The notes beneath the pieces were generated by a model, which did no database searches, was not told the origin of the DNA, and was given only the letters and a program-made list of their open reading frames with translations. A stretch of 64,000 bases of DNA from Ampelocalamus luodianensis. Taxonomy: Eukaryota > Streptophyta > Magnoliopsida > Poales > Poaceae. The stretch lies in the NCBI GenBank assembly GCA_036346255.1, contig CM070639.1:33944165-34008164 (forward strand), given 5' to 3'. Both the position numbers and the translations under genes were made by a program. This document shows positions 11,823 to 24,989 of the stretch, one piece after another. The number at the start of each line of letters is the position of its first letter. Position 1 is the first letter of the stretch.

Positions 11823-13557
11823 TGTCATTACCTCATTGATAATCGCCGTAAAATATACACAGACCATAAGAGTTAGAAGTATATTTTCACTCAGTCTCAC
11901 CTGGACATGAGGTAGAGAAGATGGTTGAAATTGATAAAGGATTATAACCTTGAAATCCATTACCACCCTGGTAAAGCTAATGTTGTTGCTGATACGTTAA
12001 GTCGTAAGAGTTACAACAATACCTTGGGAGTAAAGAAAAATTGTCTAGAACTTCTCGAGGAGTTTCAGAAGCTAAAGTTAGAGATAGTACCCGAAGGATT
12101 TGTAGGCAGTTTGGAAGTATAGTCTACTTTAGAGAAACGGATTTGTGACGCCCAACAAAACGATCCTGAGTTTACGGACATCAAGCTCAAGATGGAGGAA
12201 GGAAAACTCAAAGATTTCACCAAAAATGACCAAGGCATACTTTGGATAAATGGACGTATCTGTATACCAGATGTTGATGGTCTAAGATAGCTAATCCTAA
12301 ATGAAGCTCATGACTCCAAGTATTCTATTCACCAAGGAAGCACTAAGATGAATCACGATGTTAAGAATAAATTTTGTTGGCCGAATTTAAAGCGAGAAGT
12401 CGCAGAGTTCGTTGCCTTATGTGATGTATGTCAGAAAGTAAGGACAGAACACCAGAGACCAGCAGGTTTGTTGCAACCTCTGAAGATTCCATAGTGGAAA
12501 TAGGAAGTGATCAGAATAGATTTCATTACTAGTTTACCCAGGACTCAATCAGGTTACGATTCAATTTGGGTAATAGTTGATTGTTTGACTAAAGTTGGCC
12601 TTTTTTTACCCGTCAAAACCACCTACTCAAGAGATCGCCTTGCAAAGTTATATATGTCAAGAATTGCTAGTTTGCATGGTGTGCCTAAGAAGACAGTGTC
12701 AGATCGTGGATCTCAGTTCACCTCTCGTTTTTGGCAGAGTTTACATGAAGCCTTGGGAACTCATCTAAATTTCGGTACTACTGATCACCTCAGACAGATA
12801 GGCAGACTGAAAGAGTTAATCAAATATTAGAGAATATGTTGAGAGCTTGTGCTCTAGCTAATGCTACTAGTTGGAACAAGAATTTACTGTATGCAGAATT
12901 CTCGTATAACATCAGTTACCAAGTCAGTCTACAGATGTCACCATTTGAGGCATTGTATAGTTGTGCTTGTAGAACCCCTCTGAATTGGTCAGAGGCAGCT
13001 GAACGAAAGGTGTTCGAACCAGATATTATTAATGAAGCAGAAGACCAGGTGGCTATGATCTGGGAGCGATTAAAGACAGCCTAGTCTAGGCAGAAGAGCT
13101 ATGCTGATAACCGTCGTCGTGATCTTAGCTTTGAACCAGAGGATTTTGTTTATATTCGAGTTACCCCGCTCAGAGGTATCAAAATATTTCATGCCAAAGG
13201 GAAGCTTGCCCCAAGATATGTTGGTTCATTCAGGATTGTGAGTTGTCGTGGAAAAGTTGCTTACCAGCTTGAGCTACCTCAATCGTTAGTAGGAGTGTGT
13301 GATGTCTTTCATATCTCTTAGTTGAAGAAGTTTCTCTATGTGCTGACAGAACAAACCCTTTGGATTCAATTGAATTAAAAGAAGATCTTACCTACAAGGA
13401 ACAACCATTCAATATTTTGGATGCCACAGAATGTCGAATCAGAAGCTAAACCGTTCGTTTTTGCAAAGTTCAGTGGAGCGACCACTTAGAAGGAGAAGCA
13501 ACGTGGGAGCGTGAAGAAGAGCTGAAAGCCGAGTTCCCTACCCTTTTCTCTAGCTAG
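11823..13557 (+). pseudogene. Gypsy pol remnant: RNase H end, integrase, chromodomain-like tail
   Basis: The remnant starts inside RNase H (YHPGKANVVADTLSRKSY near 11950-12010). It continues into the integrase zinc-binding region (HDSKYSIHQGSTKMNHD, LCDVCQKVR) and catalytic core (IDFITSLPRTQSGYDSIWVI, TVSDRGSQFTSRFW). It closes with a chromodomain-like tail (KVQWSDHLEGEATWEREEEL) and a stop at 13555-13557. Integrase inserts the cDNA, and the tail in chromoviruses directs it to chromatin. Several in-frame stops (for example near 12120, 12290, 12495 and 12830) and a frameshift near 12790 disable it. It is oriented with the 3' LTR at 13598. Confidence 0.88.
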
Positions 13558-13597
13558 CCTGAATCTCGGGGTCGAGATTCCTTTAAGAGGGGAGGTT

Positions 13598-16500
13598 TGT
13601 AACATCCCAATTTTCTGAGCTTTTAAAAATTTTTGAATAGTTAGTTGTTGGAAAATTCACCTTTGAAGGTTAATTGAATTTTAATTCAAAAGCTTAACAT
13701 AGACTTTCAGCATCAAAATAATTTAATTTGATTAATGTCAACATCAACTATTGTCAAAACTATTTTATTTGGGTTATGTGCTTGGATATATTTTCTAGAT
13801 TTTTCTAGAATTTTTCTGAGCTCATTTGCTATTTTCTATTTGCCATTTGGATTTATCGGTATTTATAAAATAGAAAACTATTTAAAATCTCAGTTAATCG
13901 AATGGGCCGAATCTTCCTTCGCCTAGCCCATTTCCCTGCTTTCTCGACTCAATCCTGTGCCTGTGTGCCAGCCCACGCGCGAGCGCCCGCTCACCCATTG
14001 GCCGCGCTCGAGTGGGACTCGTCTGCCATTGATCCTTCTAGAAGCTCAGTCCAACAAAATCATTTCCAATGGAGAGAATCCCGTAGTGATACGATTTTTG
14101 AATCCCTATGTCTTTACGTATCCATATCTACCAAAATCAAATCCCATATTGATTTCTATCTCAGAATTGACTCGTGTTCATCTCAAACTTTTCTAGGGTT
14201 CCACCGCTGATACACCCTCTCGGCCATGCCCCTACCCTATAAATAGCACCCCGAGGTTCGTCTCAGCGCCCTCATCCCAAATCCTTAAGCCACATCAACC
14301 CTAGAGCTCTAGCGCCGCCGCAATCCAAGGTTTTAGGTTTCCAGCCGAGCCTCTTGTTTTTTCGATTTGCACTGCCGACGTTGTTGCCTCACCATCGTCG
14401 ACCATGCCACCGTCCATCCTCATTATCGAAGACTCATCGAAGCTCAAGTCCGACAGTACTCGCAGCTTCTTCTTCGCTTGAAGCTCGTCGCCGGCCATCA
14501 CTATCCTCCTCGACCACCCAGGGAATGCACCTATAGGTTCACAACAACATCCTCTGCATGCTGGTACCACTCACCACCGATGAATCGCCGCCGTTTGCCG
14601 TAGACCATCGGAACCCGAGCCCTCGCCGTCGATCGCCTATCGAGTACTGTTCGCATCGAGTACTGTTCATCGAGTTTCGACTGCATCTGATCGAAGAAGT
14701 TTCGACTATGTGGTCGTAATTTTTTTTTACTGCCCTGGTCGTAGAATTTTTCGACTGCCCTGTTCGTAGAAGTTTTCGACTGCAGCTAGTCGAAGGAGGT
14801 CTAAATTGGGTTTTTCTTTAGATTAGATTTTCCGAAAGTCATATCTTCTTCATCCGAACTCTGTTTGGGCCCATTTAAATTTTCAAATTCATCTAAATTC
14901 GAGCTCTATCTTAGTGAGATTTTTTATTAATTTTTTTTGTAGTTGGTTTTCTCTCTGTTATTTATTTATTTTATTTATTTGCTTTGTTTGCGAGTAGACG
15001 TTGATTCTTCGGGGAACTTTGAAGGAGTGCACCAAGATCAAGATCAATACCAGGATCTATTATAAGGCAAGTTATACATTTGATCATGTTGAACCCAGTT
15101 TTCATAATTACTTTGATTCAATTAATGCATTTACTTTAAATATTTATTTAAATGCTTTCGGGATTAGTTATTATCATATTTGTTTATATCCACCTTGCCT
15201 ATTGTATCATCATGATCTTTTATTACCCTAGTTTGGTTAATTATTAGTTGGTATTATCGTAGCAGCAACGTGGGTTGGTTAGACTAATAGTATTGCTTAG
15301 CCATGCTACGAGTCACACATATCATTGAGTTGCAATTATAAATTTGACTAATTGACTATGGAACTTTGTGTAACTTTATGCTATGTGTTATTACTTTGTG
15401 ATAGCATGTGTTGCACTTAACCAACAGGGTGAAAAAAGATTTAGACTGAGGCGAGTGGTGGATACTTTGTGATATGGTGGAGCTTTATGAATAGGAATGA
15501 TAATCTTTATGACATAGTTAGAAATTAGAAGTCTCACCTTGGTCAATTAAGAACTTAACTTTGTGCGACATTAAACTGAGCCACAACTGTACGACCACAT
15601 GCCTGTATGGGACGAGCCTAACTTAGTAAGTTATGGAGTCTCGATATTGACTACTCACGTTGTAGGTTAGGTGCTCAGTGATCGGTGGAGGTGTAGACTA
15701 CCAGGTAGATCACATCGTGAGATGGTTCGCCGCTTTCCTGTCCAATGGTGTGTGTCGGACTACTTTCCTCAATGGGCGTTAGTACCTGTAGTAAAACACA
15801 TCGGGAGTGTCAATATTTGAGATGAAGTTTCTAAAATGTTTTGTTATGATTAGTGCTTGCAACACTAGTTACATCGTGTGAGTAAAGTGTACAACCTCTG
15901 CAGAATGTTAAACAATCTATTCGAATAGCCGTGTCCACAGTCATGGACATACTTGGAGATTTCACATGATGGTTAGATTTTCACAAAAACTTTTGGGAAG
16001 GGAGCTGTGTGATCTAAGTCATATGGCTGTATGAATAATTTGTTTAGGTTTTGTGTTCTTTGTGAAAATAATTATTAAATTAATATTATTTATTTATTTT
16101 AAATTGTGTTTCAATCTATTATTCATATTCAATTGCAAATATTGCATTTCTGCAAAAGAACCATAAAAGTCATTCCTTTGGAATAAGCCTGCATCTATAC
16201 ATTGCATTCTGTGGTATAACTTGCGAGTACGGTTGTGTACTCATACTTGCTAAAATCATTCAGCAGAAGTGGAGGAGTCATCACCTGCTTTCAAGGAACA
16301 ATTCTATGACAGTGCTGATCGTTAATGTCTTGATTCCAATCGGTTGCCTGCGGCGAATCGATGGGTTTCCACTGAAGTTTATTTGTTCCACTGCTGCTTA
16401 TTTAGTTATTGCCAGCCATGCGAACCTTAATAAATGTAAACTCGATCACAAGGTCAAAACCAGTTATTTGCTATTCAAATTAATCGTTTATGTTATTATT

Positions 16501-16610
16501 CAATTTGTGCGGATCGATATTCATCTATGTTGACACTGTGTGCACTAGCGTGATCCTGGACTAGTGCAGAATACATAGAGGGTCCAGAATTACATTTTTG
16601 GGTCCCGACA
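13598..16610 (+). repeat. 3' LTR of Gypsy element E (3,013 bp)
   Basis: It starts TGTAACATCCCAATTTTCTG right after a polypurine tract (AAGAGGGGAGGTT, 13585-13597) and ends GGGTCCCGACA at 16610. A core promoter TATAAATA lies at 14238-14245. It aligns over its first ~600 bp with the 5' LTR fragment at 11222 and in reverse orientation with the LTRs of A1 and A2. Confidence 0.92.
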
Positions 16611-16615
16611 GAAAT

Positions 16616-17352
16616 CCAAGGCAGACGAAAATAGAGTTCAAGTAAGATATGTTGTTTGTAAATATTATCGTCATGAATTGTCTGCAGAGTCTTCAGGTGG
16701 AACAGGGCACTTGATTAAACATGCTGCAACATATAAAGCAAGACAAGGACTGATCATGAGGCAAACGTAGTTACATTAAAACCCCGATGGTACGGTACGT
16801 AGCTGGGATTATAGTCCTGAGATAGCTCGTCAATATGTTTGTTGTTTAATTGATCTACCTTTAAACTTTGGTGAGTCTAAAGCGTTTAAAAATTACATCA
16901 GGACTACGCATAATCCTAGATTTTCTAACATTTTTAGACAGATGACAACTAGATATCTAATTAAATACTATACGAATGTCGAGCTAAATTAAAATAACTC
17001 TTTAATACATGTACATTTTCGGTGGTCTTGACCTCAGACATATGGAGTGGTCGGGCTAGGGTGGATTATCTTTGTTTAGTTGCTCATTATGTTAACGACA
17101 ACTAGAAAATGGAAAAAAGAATTATATTATTTAAACTAATTGATGTTGCACACACTAGTGAGAATATTGCAGACTATATTATCAAAGTTGTGGAACATTT
17201 TGGTCTTACAAATAAATTTTTTGCAATAACTTTAGACAATACAAATGAGCAACTTCGTTATTTAGTACATACGTTGAATCCTTCTTGCTACATCAACGAT
17301 GTGTTTGTCATATTATTAATCTTATGGTTAAATGTGGTTTAAAGATGTTGGA
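16616..17352 (+). pseudogene. hAT transposase fragment 2 (BED finger and start of core)
   Basis: The frame continues from fragment 1 with the BED finger (CKYYRHELSAESSGGTGHLI), followed by SWDYSPEIARQYVCCLIDLP, NFGESKAFKNYIRTTHNPRF and LIDVAHTSENIADYIIKVVE, which are typical hAT transposase blocks. The finger's second Cys appears to be Tyr (CKYY). Stops occur at about 16768 and in the middle region. The fragment is cut at 17352 by solo LTR B, and the coding sequence resumes at 51270. Confidence 0.85.
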
Positions 17353-17819
17353 TGTAACGTCCCGTTTGTTCAGAGTTCTTGCAAGTTTTCAAAACCAAAA
17401 TGGAACCATTCGGTTTATTAAGTTGCCCAAGCTTAACTCAAAATTTAGATTTCAAAAATAATTTAATTTGAATAATTCAAACTTCAATCAACTTAAAGTT
17501 GGATTTATCTAAACTCTATTGCTTTTACTTGGAGTTTAATCGGGTTTCCTTCATCCGCTTCCCTTTTTCTGCGACCTATTCGCAACCTCCCTCCTTGAAC
17601 CGTCCAAACTTTGATGGACGGCTAGATCTGTTGGTTATGTTCGAACCTCTGAACGTTCCTATCATTTTTCTCTATCTGATCTAGTTGGACGACTATATCG
17701 CGTTGCGACTTCTGGACTGTCCGAACGTTCTTATCGCTTCACTCTGTTCGATCGAAATCTGACAACTCCCGCTCCACTGCGCATTTCCTCGCTATCGCTA
17801 AACCTCCTTTGATTTCATC

Positions 17820-18110
17820 TTAACCGTCAGGACCTCCTTTGATTTCATCTTAATTGTCAGGACCTCCTTTGATTTCATCTTGTCCTCAGGACCTCCTCCT
17901 CAGAACCTCCTTGTCCTCGGGACCTCCTCCTCCTCCTCCTCAAGACCTCTTTGTCCTCAGAACCTCCTCCTCCTCAGGACCTCCTTGTCCTGAGGACCTC
18001 CTCCTCTCCAGTACCTCCTTGTCCTTAGGACCTCCTCCTTGTCCTCCTCAGGACCTCCTTGTCCTCAGGACCTCCTCTTCTTTTGGACCTCCCTCTCGCT
18101 TTTGACCAAG
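17820..18110 (+). repeat. GACCTCC-rich quasi-repeat array in LTR B
   Basis: GGACCTCCTCCTC and TTGTCCTCAGGACCTCC motifs recur about twenty times at irregular short spacing. It begins with three near-identical 30 bp units containing CCTTTGATTTCATCTTAA. The array is strongly pyrimidine-biased on this strand. Confidence 0.85.
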
Positions 18111-21100
18111 CCCCACCTGGCAGGCCCTACTCACTTTCTTTTTCCTCCCATTGTGTCTCTGTTGCAGCAAAAATCTTCATGCATTAAATGTTGTTGTGTC
18201 ACATTAAATGTTGTCACTTCTGTAGTACTCATTTTTCTCTTTGGTCTCCTCCTGTACTTGCTCCAATCCTCTCCCTCACTTGCCCCCATCGCGTGCATTG
18301 AATGTGGTGTCCTCCATTGCTTGCCACCCGCTCCTTCCTTAGGACTTCCTCGCACCTTTATAAAGCACTAGGGAGCCCTCTTATCTCTCTTGTTGTCCTA
18401 GTGCTTTAGACCTCCCTCCCGTGAGCTCCTCCTCCTTTGTTCAAGCTCTTTCTTGAGTGGTTCAAACTCCTTTCTCCGTTTTCTCTTTGTAACCTTTCTT
18501 TTGGCTCTAGTTTGGAGAGTTCTTTGGTCTTTATTTGGTATTGCTTTGTTTATTCGGCTCCTCTCGTACGTGTAGATTCTGGCTGCACTGAAGAGTTCGT
18601 GGATCCAGTGGCCTCCATCGAAGACTCGCAACTCTACAGCGAAGGCAAGTCGCAGACTTTTGATCATGTTATACCTAGCTTTCAAAAATATATTGTTTTA
18701 TATCAACATGCATGGCTACTTGTATAAAAATGGTTTGGGTAGTAGTTAAATTTTCATTTGAATGTATGCCTTCTTGAATAATTGTGCTTGACATGTTCCC
18801 CTTGGACACCATAGTATGGGTATTCTTAATTGGTCTTGTACTGGTATTAACCTGGGAGTGTATTTATGCTTAGTCTTGCTTTAGTTGCGTTGGTCTCGTG
18901 AATCATGAATCATTATTGTTAAACTTGACTAATTGAACTATAGAATTGTGGTGTGATGCCACTGTTGTGCAACTGTGGTGGGATGCCACAGTTGTGTCGA
19001 TCGTGGTGCGATGCCACTATTGTTAAAACTTGTTGTGCCAAGACTAGGGTGTTCTTTTGGCCGGGTTGAACCCAAAATGTTTTCTCACTCGGACGAGTGA
19101 TCGTGTAGTAAAGGGGGTGCTATATGCACATTGGGATGAGGTTGTCTCGCCTAAGTGGTCTAAGGACTTAATTTTATGTTCCTTTGATCTGGGTCTACCA
19201 TACAACCACAAGATCATTTATGGGGTGGTCTGGGCCATCTAATTAGCAATGTTAAGGTTTGGTTTTTGTCGTTATGGTGTGTGCTGATTCACATGGCGCT
19301 AGAGGGAGCTGAGATGGCCAAACCTTAGCAGGCAGAACCAAGCCAGAATAAAACATTGTAAAAGCCTTGTTATGCTCTCTAGACTGCTCACTTTTGGAAG
19401 TGAACAAGGGTTTCGACGGGAACCCAATGTAACATCCCAAATTTGGACTTGTGTTTCAAATGTAAGAAAATGAGTAGAAATTAAAACCTTTTCTTACATC
19501 ATGTATTTCCTGTATGTTCTAAACAATTCTTGTAAAAGGATTATGGAAATACAAAGTCACAAGTTATTTGATCCAAATCTTGACCCTTCAAAAACAGTCT
19601 TGCCAAATCTTGTGATCATCTTCTGGAAATATTTTTCCCAAGTTCTAGGGATGGTATGTGACCCCTCTGAAAAATTTCATAATTTTTAGAAATTGTTTGA
19701 ATATTTTCAGAGGGCAGTCAAACCTGTCTGACCTGGTCAAACCCTAACACAGAACCCTGCAGAATTTTTGGAGAAAAATTCACTGCATAAAAATCTCTGA
19801 ACATTTTATACAAGGTTAATGTCAAAGTTATCAAGCTCCTGTAAAAATTTCAGAATTTTTGAAGTTAGTTTACTACCTTTAAAAATCCTCTAAAGTTCAG
19901 TTTAAATTAAAACCCTAAGTCAGGCCGGTTGGGTTCGAGTCAGACTCGGGCTCAAACCACTTGGTTGGACTCAACCAACTAACCGCACCTGGGCTCGTTT
20001 TTAGCGCGCGATCGTTTTCGGCCGTTAGATCTCTATCAAACGGTCCTCGCTTGTTTGAAAACTTCAAACCGTTATGAGCTCTTTAAAACCTCAGCCGTTG
20101 AAATCCTATCGGATGACTGCGATTGGATGGGAGCGTTTGGAGCTGCCGCACTTGAGATTCAATCTCGACCGTCCATTTTGAATCCAACGGTCATAGCGCT
20201 TTTCTTCTGCTCTTCTTCTTCCTCGCGTGCCCGTACGCGCGTGCGAGCCATGGTAGAGAGCAGTTGTGCCTTGTCAATTCGAGCTCGTCAACGTCTCTCT
20301 ACTGGGCATTAAATGCACGCCAGTGTTTCCGGCCGAAGTCGTGCTCCTCACTTGGCCCCGTCATTTCCTTGGTCCATGGCAGTGCCATGAACCGAGCCCA
20401 CCATTGAGCAAGGTCTTGGCTCAAACCCTAATCCTCCCTCTATATAAAGCCCCCCAAAACGCCTCCTGGTGTTCCTTTACACCACCCCTAGCTTCTTCTC
20501 TGTTCTTTGAGCTCAAATCACGGAGAACTCCAAAATCGCCATTGTTGGACCTTGGAGCTCCTCGGTGGCGACAGTGCTCCAAGGGTCTTTTTGCAATTCT
20601 CTTTGCGCCACTCCGTGCCCGTTTTCATATTGAATAAAACCCCTAACTTAATTGGGTTTGACATTCACAGGAATCGTCAAATTTAGGGTTTGTTCAAATT
20701 CGGCCGAAATCACGCCCCTTTCTTCTCCAGCTCCGGTAAGGGCTTCATTTCTCAATTAATTTCTCTTGGAGCTTCTCTGAGCTATAATAAAGCTATAATG
20801 ATGATCTAGTATCACTCATCTTGCTCAGGACATCTTTTTCATTTCATCTTCTTCAACTCCGGCGAGCTTCTCCACTGTCAAAGCTTCTCTGGCCACCTTT
20901 GAGGCTCTCGTTGGCCAAGGTAGCTTCTTATTAGTCTCTAGAAGTCGTGCCACCCGCTTTTGTGGACATTTGCGGAGCTTTTCGCCATTTTCATTTTCGG
21001 CAGTACATGTTCCCACCGTTCTTTTCGGCCACGGCCGTTCTAGGTCAGCGCACGGCGAGGTCATCACCATCGGGACCGCAAGGCTATTGCGAACCCATTT

Positions 21101-21198
21101 TGGCACTTTGTGGGCGCCGCCGTGGCCGGAGCCGCCGGTGACGAGCCGTTCTTTGCACTCGGTTTGCTGGACGAAAAACCTCTCTGAGCCGTTGTCGT

Positions 21199-21700
21199 TA
21201 GGACACCATTAATGACTAATCATTGTTAATCATGGGTTAGTAATAAATGGTTGTCTTAATGTTGCTTTTGTGTCGCTAACTGGTGGGCCCAATCACTTAA
21301 ACCCCCCCCAGCTGGCGCTAGTTAATCCCGTTCGGACATCATTAGTGTTAATCATTGATGATTATCTTTAATCACTGCCTTAACAATAAAAGTTTGTCCA
21401 AAAGTGCCTCTTGTGTCACTGCCATGTGGGCCCGTAGGATTTAAACCGCAGTCACGGGTTCATTAGGACAAATATGGGGTCATTAATTACTAATCATTGG
21501 TTAGTAATTAATGTGTCTTAAGCTGACCATTTGTGCCACTACCAGGTGGACCCCGCCCACTTAAACCCCCTTGGTGCGAAAACATTAGGACACATTTAAT
21601 GCTAATCATCACTAATCATTGGGTTTGGCATTTATTAGCTGTCCTAAATCACCCTCTGTATCCCTTACATGTGGGCCCGGCATTTAAAACCGCCCAGCGC
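21199..21700 (+). repeat. About 130 bp quasi-tandem repeat, four degenerate copies, in LTR C1
   Basis: Units starting near 21199, 21335, 21465 and 21587 share ACTAATCATTGGTTAGTAAT-like palindromic cores, then TGTGTCACT, GTGGGCCC and TTAAACC. Two shorter copies are visible at 40365-40570 in C2. The region is non-coding and probably an LTR-internal expansion. Confidence 0.65.
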
Positions 21701-23679
21701 ACTTAAAACCCACACGTGTTTTATGCGTGCATCGTGGATCGTCGATCTCGAGATCAACAGCCCAGATCTGGGGAACGTTCGGACCACCCAAGACCCAAAC
21801 CACTGCGGGCCGTCCATCTCGTGATCAGCGGCTGAGATGGAGGTGTCGTTCGGGTCACCCGAACGTTTCTGCGCGCTGAGCCCTCCATCTTGAGATCTAC
21901 GGTCGAGGTTGATTGGAGCCTTTGGGTCACCCGAACATCTCCATCCACGTGGACTGTTGGATCTAGATCCAACAGTGGCCTCCTTTAGGATCGCACACGT
22001 GCGCTATTTCTCCAGCGCATGGGCCGTTAGATTCCGAATCAAGGGCCCACGTTCGTCCACATCGATTCCTTTTTGATAAGCTTTGTTTTATTTCGGTAAA
22101 TCTTTATTTATCAACTGAAAATTGTATTAAAACCTTAGAAACTCATATCTAATTCGTTTTCAATCCTTTTTAGATGGTTCCAACTGTATTAAATTCTTAT
22201 TTAATTAAAGTTTAATCTAAAAATGCTTTTAGACATGTTTCTGTATCATAAAATTTTGTAAACCTTGTTAACTTGATTTTACCCATTATTGAATATTCCA
22301 GAAATTAATGTGAACCTCGTAAAATGCATAACTTTTTCTGTATAACTCCAAAATGTGCAAACTCAATCTTGTTAAATTCCTCTGTTAGTGTACTTTATTA
22401 TGAAATAGGTTTTGCTCATGTTTTAATTTCTGAAAAATGTTATGTGCTAGTTTTGCAACTTAGAAAAATCATAAGTAATTCGTTTTAACCCCAAATTAGG
22501 TAAACTCAACTTTGTTGTTCTTAGGATATCAATATCTACCTTCTGTAAAAATTTTAGGTTCCAGAACATTCTAGAAACTTATGCCATGAACAGTACCAGT
22601 AATTAATTTAAATTGGATTTTCCTGGTTGAGAGAGTTTATTTTAGCTATAACTTTTGCATGTTAAGTCCAAATTGAATAATTCTTATTCCTAAATTTGTA
22701 TAAAATCCTACCCTTGCTGTTATGTAAATTTCATGAGTTTTGGATGACTTTTGCTATTGAGTTTTATTTGGTGTTCATCGTTCTTATTGGTTTTATCGCA
22801 TTTTGCGTTAGGTTCCGACGATATAATTGATCTCAAATCTGAACCTCAGCAGCAAGACTCTGCCCTCCAGCAAGGCAAGCAGATGTAGCATCCATTTGAT
22901 CATGTTGTTTCTATTATTTTCAAATTCTAATATGTTGTTTGCAAATTCTACGTATGCATTGCTATCTTGTTTCAAACTATTGTCGATTAGTTGACCTATT
23001 AGATGCATAATCTGTAGGAAAATGTTCATCCTTTACTACTGAGTCTAGGACTACCTTGCTGTAATTTTGGGTTCACTGGATGAACCCTTATCACTTAGTA
23101 GTAAGAGTTAAGATGCTTAGTCATGCTTAGTTACCGGTATAAATAGGCGGTTATCGACTTGTCGATAACCTTGATCACACAAAACTTATTATGATCTTTA
23201 TGTTTTAGCTTGGTGATATGTCTAAATTGCAAAAACTAAAAACTAAAAATAAAATGATTTGGACCTGGGCACAATGGTAAGATGGTGTGATCTTTGGGTG
23301 TGACTGGAATGGTGCACAGGTCAATTAAGGACCGAACATCTTATGAGTACCTGTTATCCAGGCAATTTGTGCGTGCTAACCACACTAGAGGGTATGGGAC
23401 CTCTCTTGACTTAGTACTTTGGCGTGTGTTGGCTCCAAGTCGCAGGGGATCGCAGGAGGGATGGTGTTAGGGAGCATGGTAGTTGTCCGGAAGCTTTACC
23501 CCGGGTGGGTAGTTGTCTTTCGGCTTTACCATGTAAGCGTATGGGTTTCTATCCATACGAGCGGCTCGTAGTTAATACATAATACTGGAAATGTCTCGTA
23601 GGACTTAGTCGTGCCGGCATACCTTCGGTAGTGTTCTTATTGTGGCTTATGGCTATCTGAAGTGTGGGTACATTCTGCG

Positions 23680-24726
23680 GACATTGGTTAGCAAAATGGC
23701 TTGGCTGACGATAGGTATAACATACCCTTGGTACGTTATGCTGGTTGCTCCCTGGATTGGGGTTGGCAGGTGCAGGGTTGCGGAAGTTCTGAGCAGCTGG
23801 ACGAGGTGCTGAAGTTGGCGCAGGTGCCCTGAACGAATTCTGCGGTGGGAACCGGTTAAACTGTTGCGGAACTGTCCTTATCTTCTGCTGTGACTGATGA
23901 TTCCCTTGCTGAGCCATCCGGCGCTTACGGTTATCTTCCAGTTCCTTGCGTTTGTCCTCTAGAACAAAGGCTTTATTGACCAACTCCTGAAAGTCAGGGA
24001 AGGTATGGGCAATTAGACTGACTTGCAGTCTAGTGTTCAGCCCCTTCAGAAAATGACTCTGGCGAGCCTTGTCCGTGGTGACATCCTCTGCTGCATAGCG
24101 AGCTAATTGAGAAAACTTGTTGAGGTAGTCAGACACTGACATAGCTCCTTGCTTGAGAGCACGAAACTCATCCTTTTTCAGATCAATAATACCTTCCGGT
24201 ACATGTTATTGGTGAAATGCTGCCGAAAATTCTTCCCAGGTGATATTCTGTGGCGTCTCATGAGCAGCACAGAAGTTCTCCCACCATTCAGCAGCTATGC
24301 CCACCATCTGGTGAGTGGCGTACAGAACCTTCTCACGGTCATTGCCTTTGGGTGATCGCACTTCCTTTCAATAACCCGAAGCCAATCATCTGCTTCTACT
24401 GGGGAGACGTGTCCGGAGAATGTTGGTGGACGGGTCCTCATAAACTCCACAAGTATAGACGGTCCATGGTGACCTTGGGCAGCTGGGGCTCCATGCTGTT
24501 GATTGTTGTTCTGATTGACCTGGTTGCTCATAGCTTGCATCTGATTCATCATAGTATTCATTAGCTAAGTCTGCACTGCCATGAAAGCTCCAAAGTTCTA
24601 CAAGTCAATCGGGGGTGCTTGTGGCGGAACTGCTCCTGCGGCTGGTTGCTCATTGCTTCTCGGTGCTGGGGTACCAGAACCACTTGCAGCAGTCTGACGA
24701 GTTTGAACCATCTGGCGAAGCTCCAT
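23680..24726 (-). pseudogene. gag of Gypsy element A2
   Basis: The structural protein that packages retrotransposon RNA starts at ATG 24726 (MELRQMVQTRQ). Blocks in order are DDWLRVIERK, the gag core (ITWEEFSAAFH, ALKQGAMSVSDYLNKFSQLA, KGLNTRLQVSLIAHTFPDF, ELVNKAFVLEDKRKELEDNR), a Gln/Pro-rich linker and a zinc knuckle CYTYRQPSHFANQC near 23690-23735. The knuckle's second Cys appears to be Tyr. Frameshifts near 24340 and stops near 24600 disable it. It is truncated just after the knuckle by the deletion junction at 23676. The same gene is present in A1. Confidence 0.88.
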
Positions 24727-24989
24727 GGGTTAGATGAGGTAGCAAGCACAAGATGAGTTAAGAACTAAGCAGGGGGTAGATTAAACCTAACAAAACACAG
24801 CTCAAGAAACTCTAACGAAATACTTTTATTAATTAGGGTCTTAGCATGGCTGCAACAAATGCTTAAGGGCCTTTGCAGCTCATACTCGCACACAAAAGAA
24901 ACAACAACCTAAGCACACAAAACTACCGCCTAAAGAGCGACTTACTAAACTGAAACTGGCTAAGATTGAAAAACCGAAACCTAAACGAA

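Larger units (their letters stand above)
11222..16610 (+). mobile_element. Gypsy retrotransposon E, internally deleted, with a complete 3' LTR
   Basis: A perfect GAAAT target duplication (11217-11221 and 16611-16615) flanks the element. It begins TATAACATTCC, a mutated TGTAACATCCC end, and ends GGGTCCCGACA. About 600 bp of 5' LTR (11222 to about 11821) is fused directly to the RNase H part of pol, so most of the 5' LTR, the leader, gag, protease and reverse transcriptase are gone. The rest of pol, a polypurine tract and a 3,013 bp 3' LTR follow. It is a relative of elements A1 and A2 in the opposite orientation. Confidence 0.92.

Noticed and set aside
18131..18355. Possible gene in LTR B around the TATA box
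   Set aside because: It lies wholly within an LTR next to its promoter and has no conserved motif.
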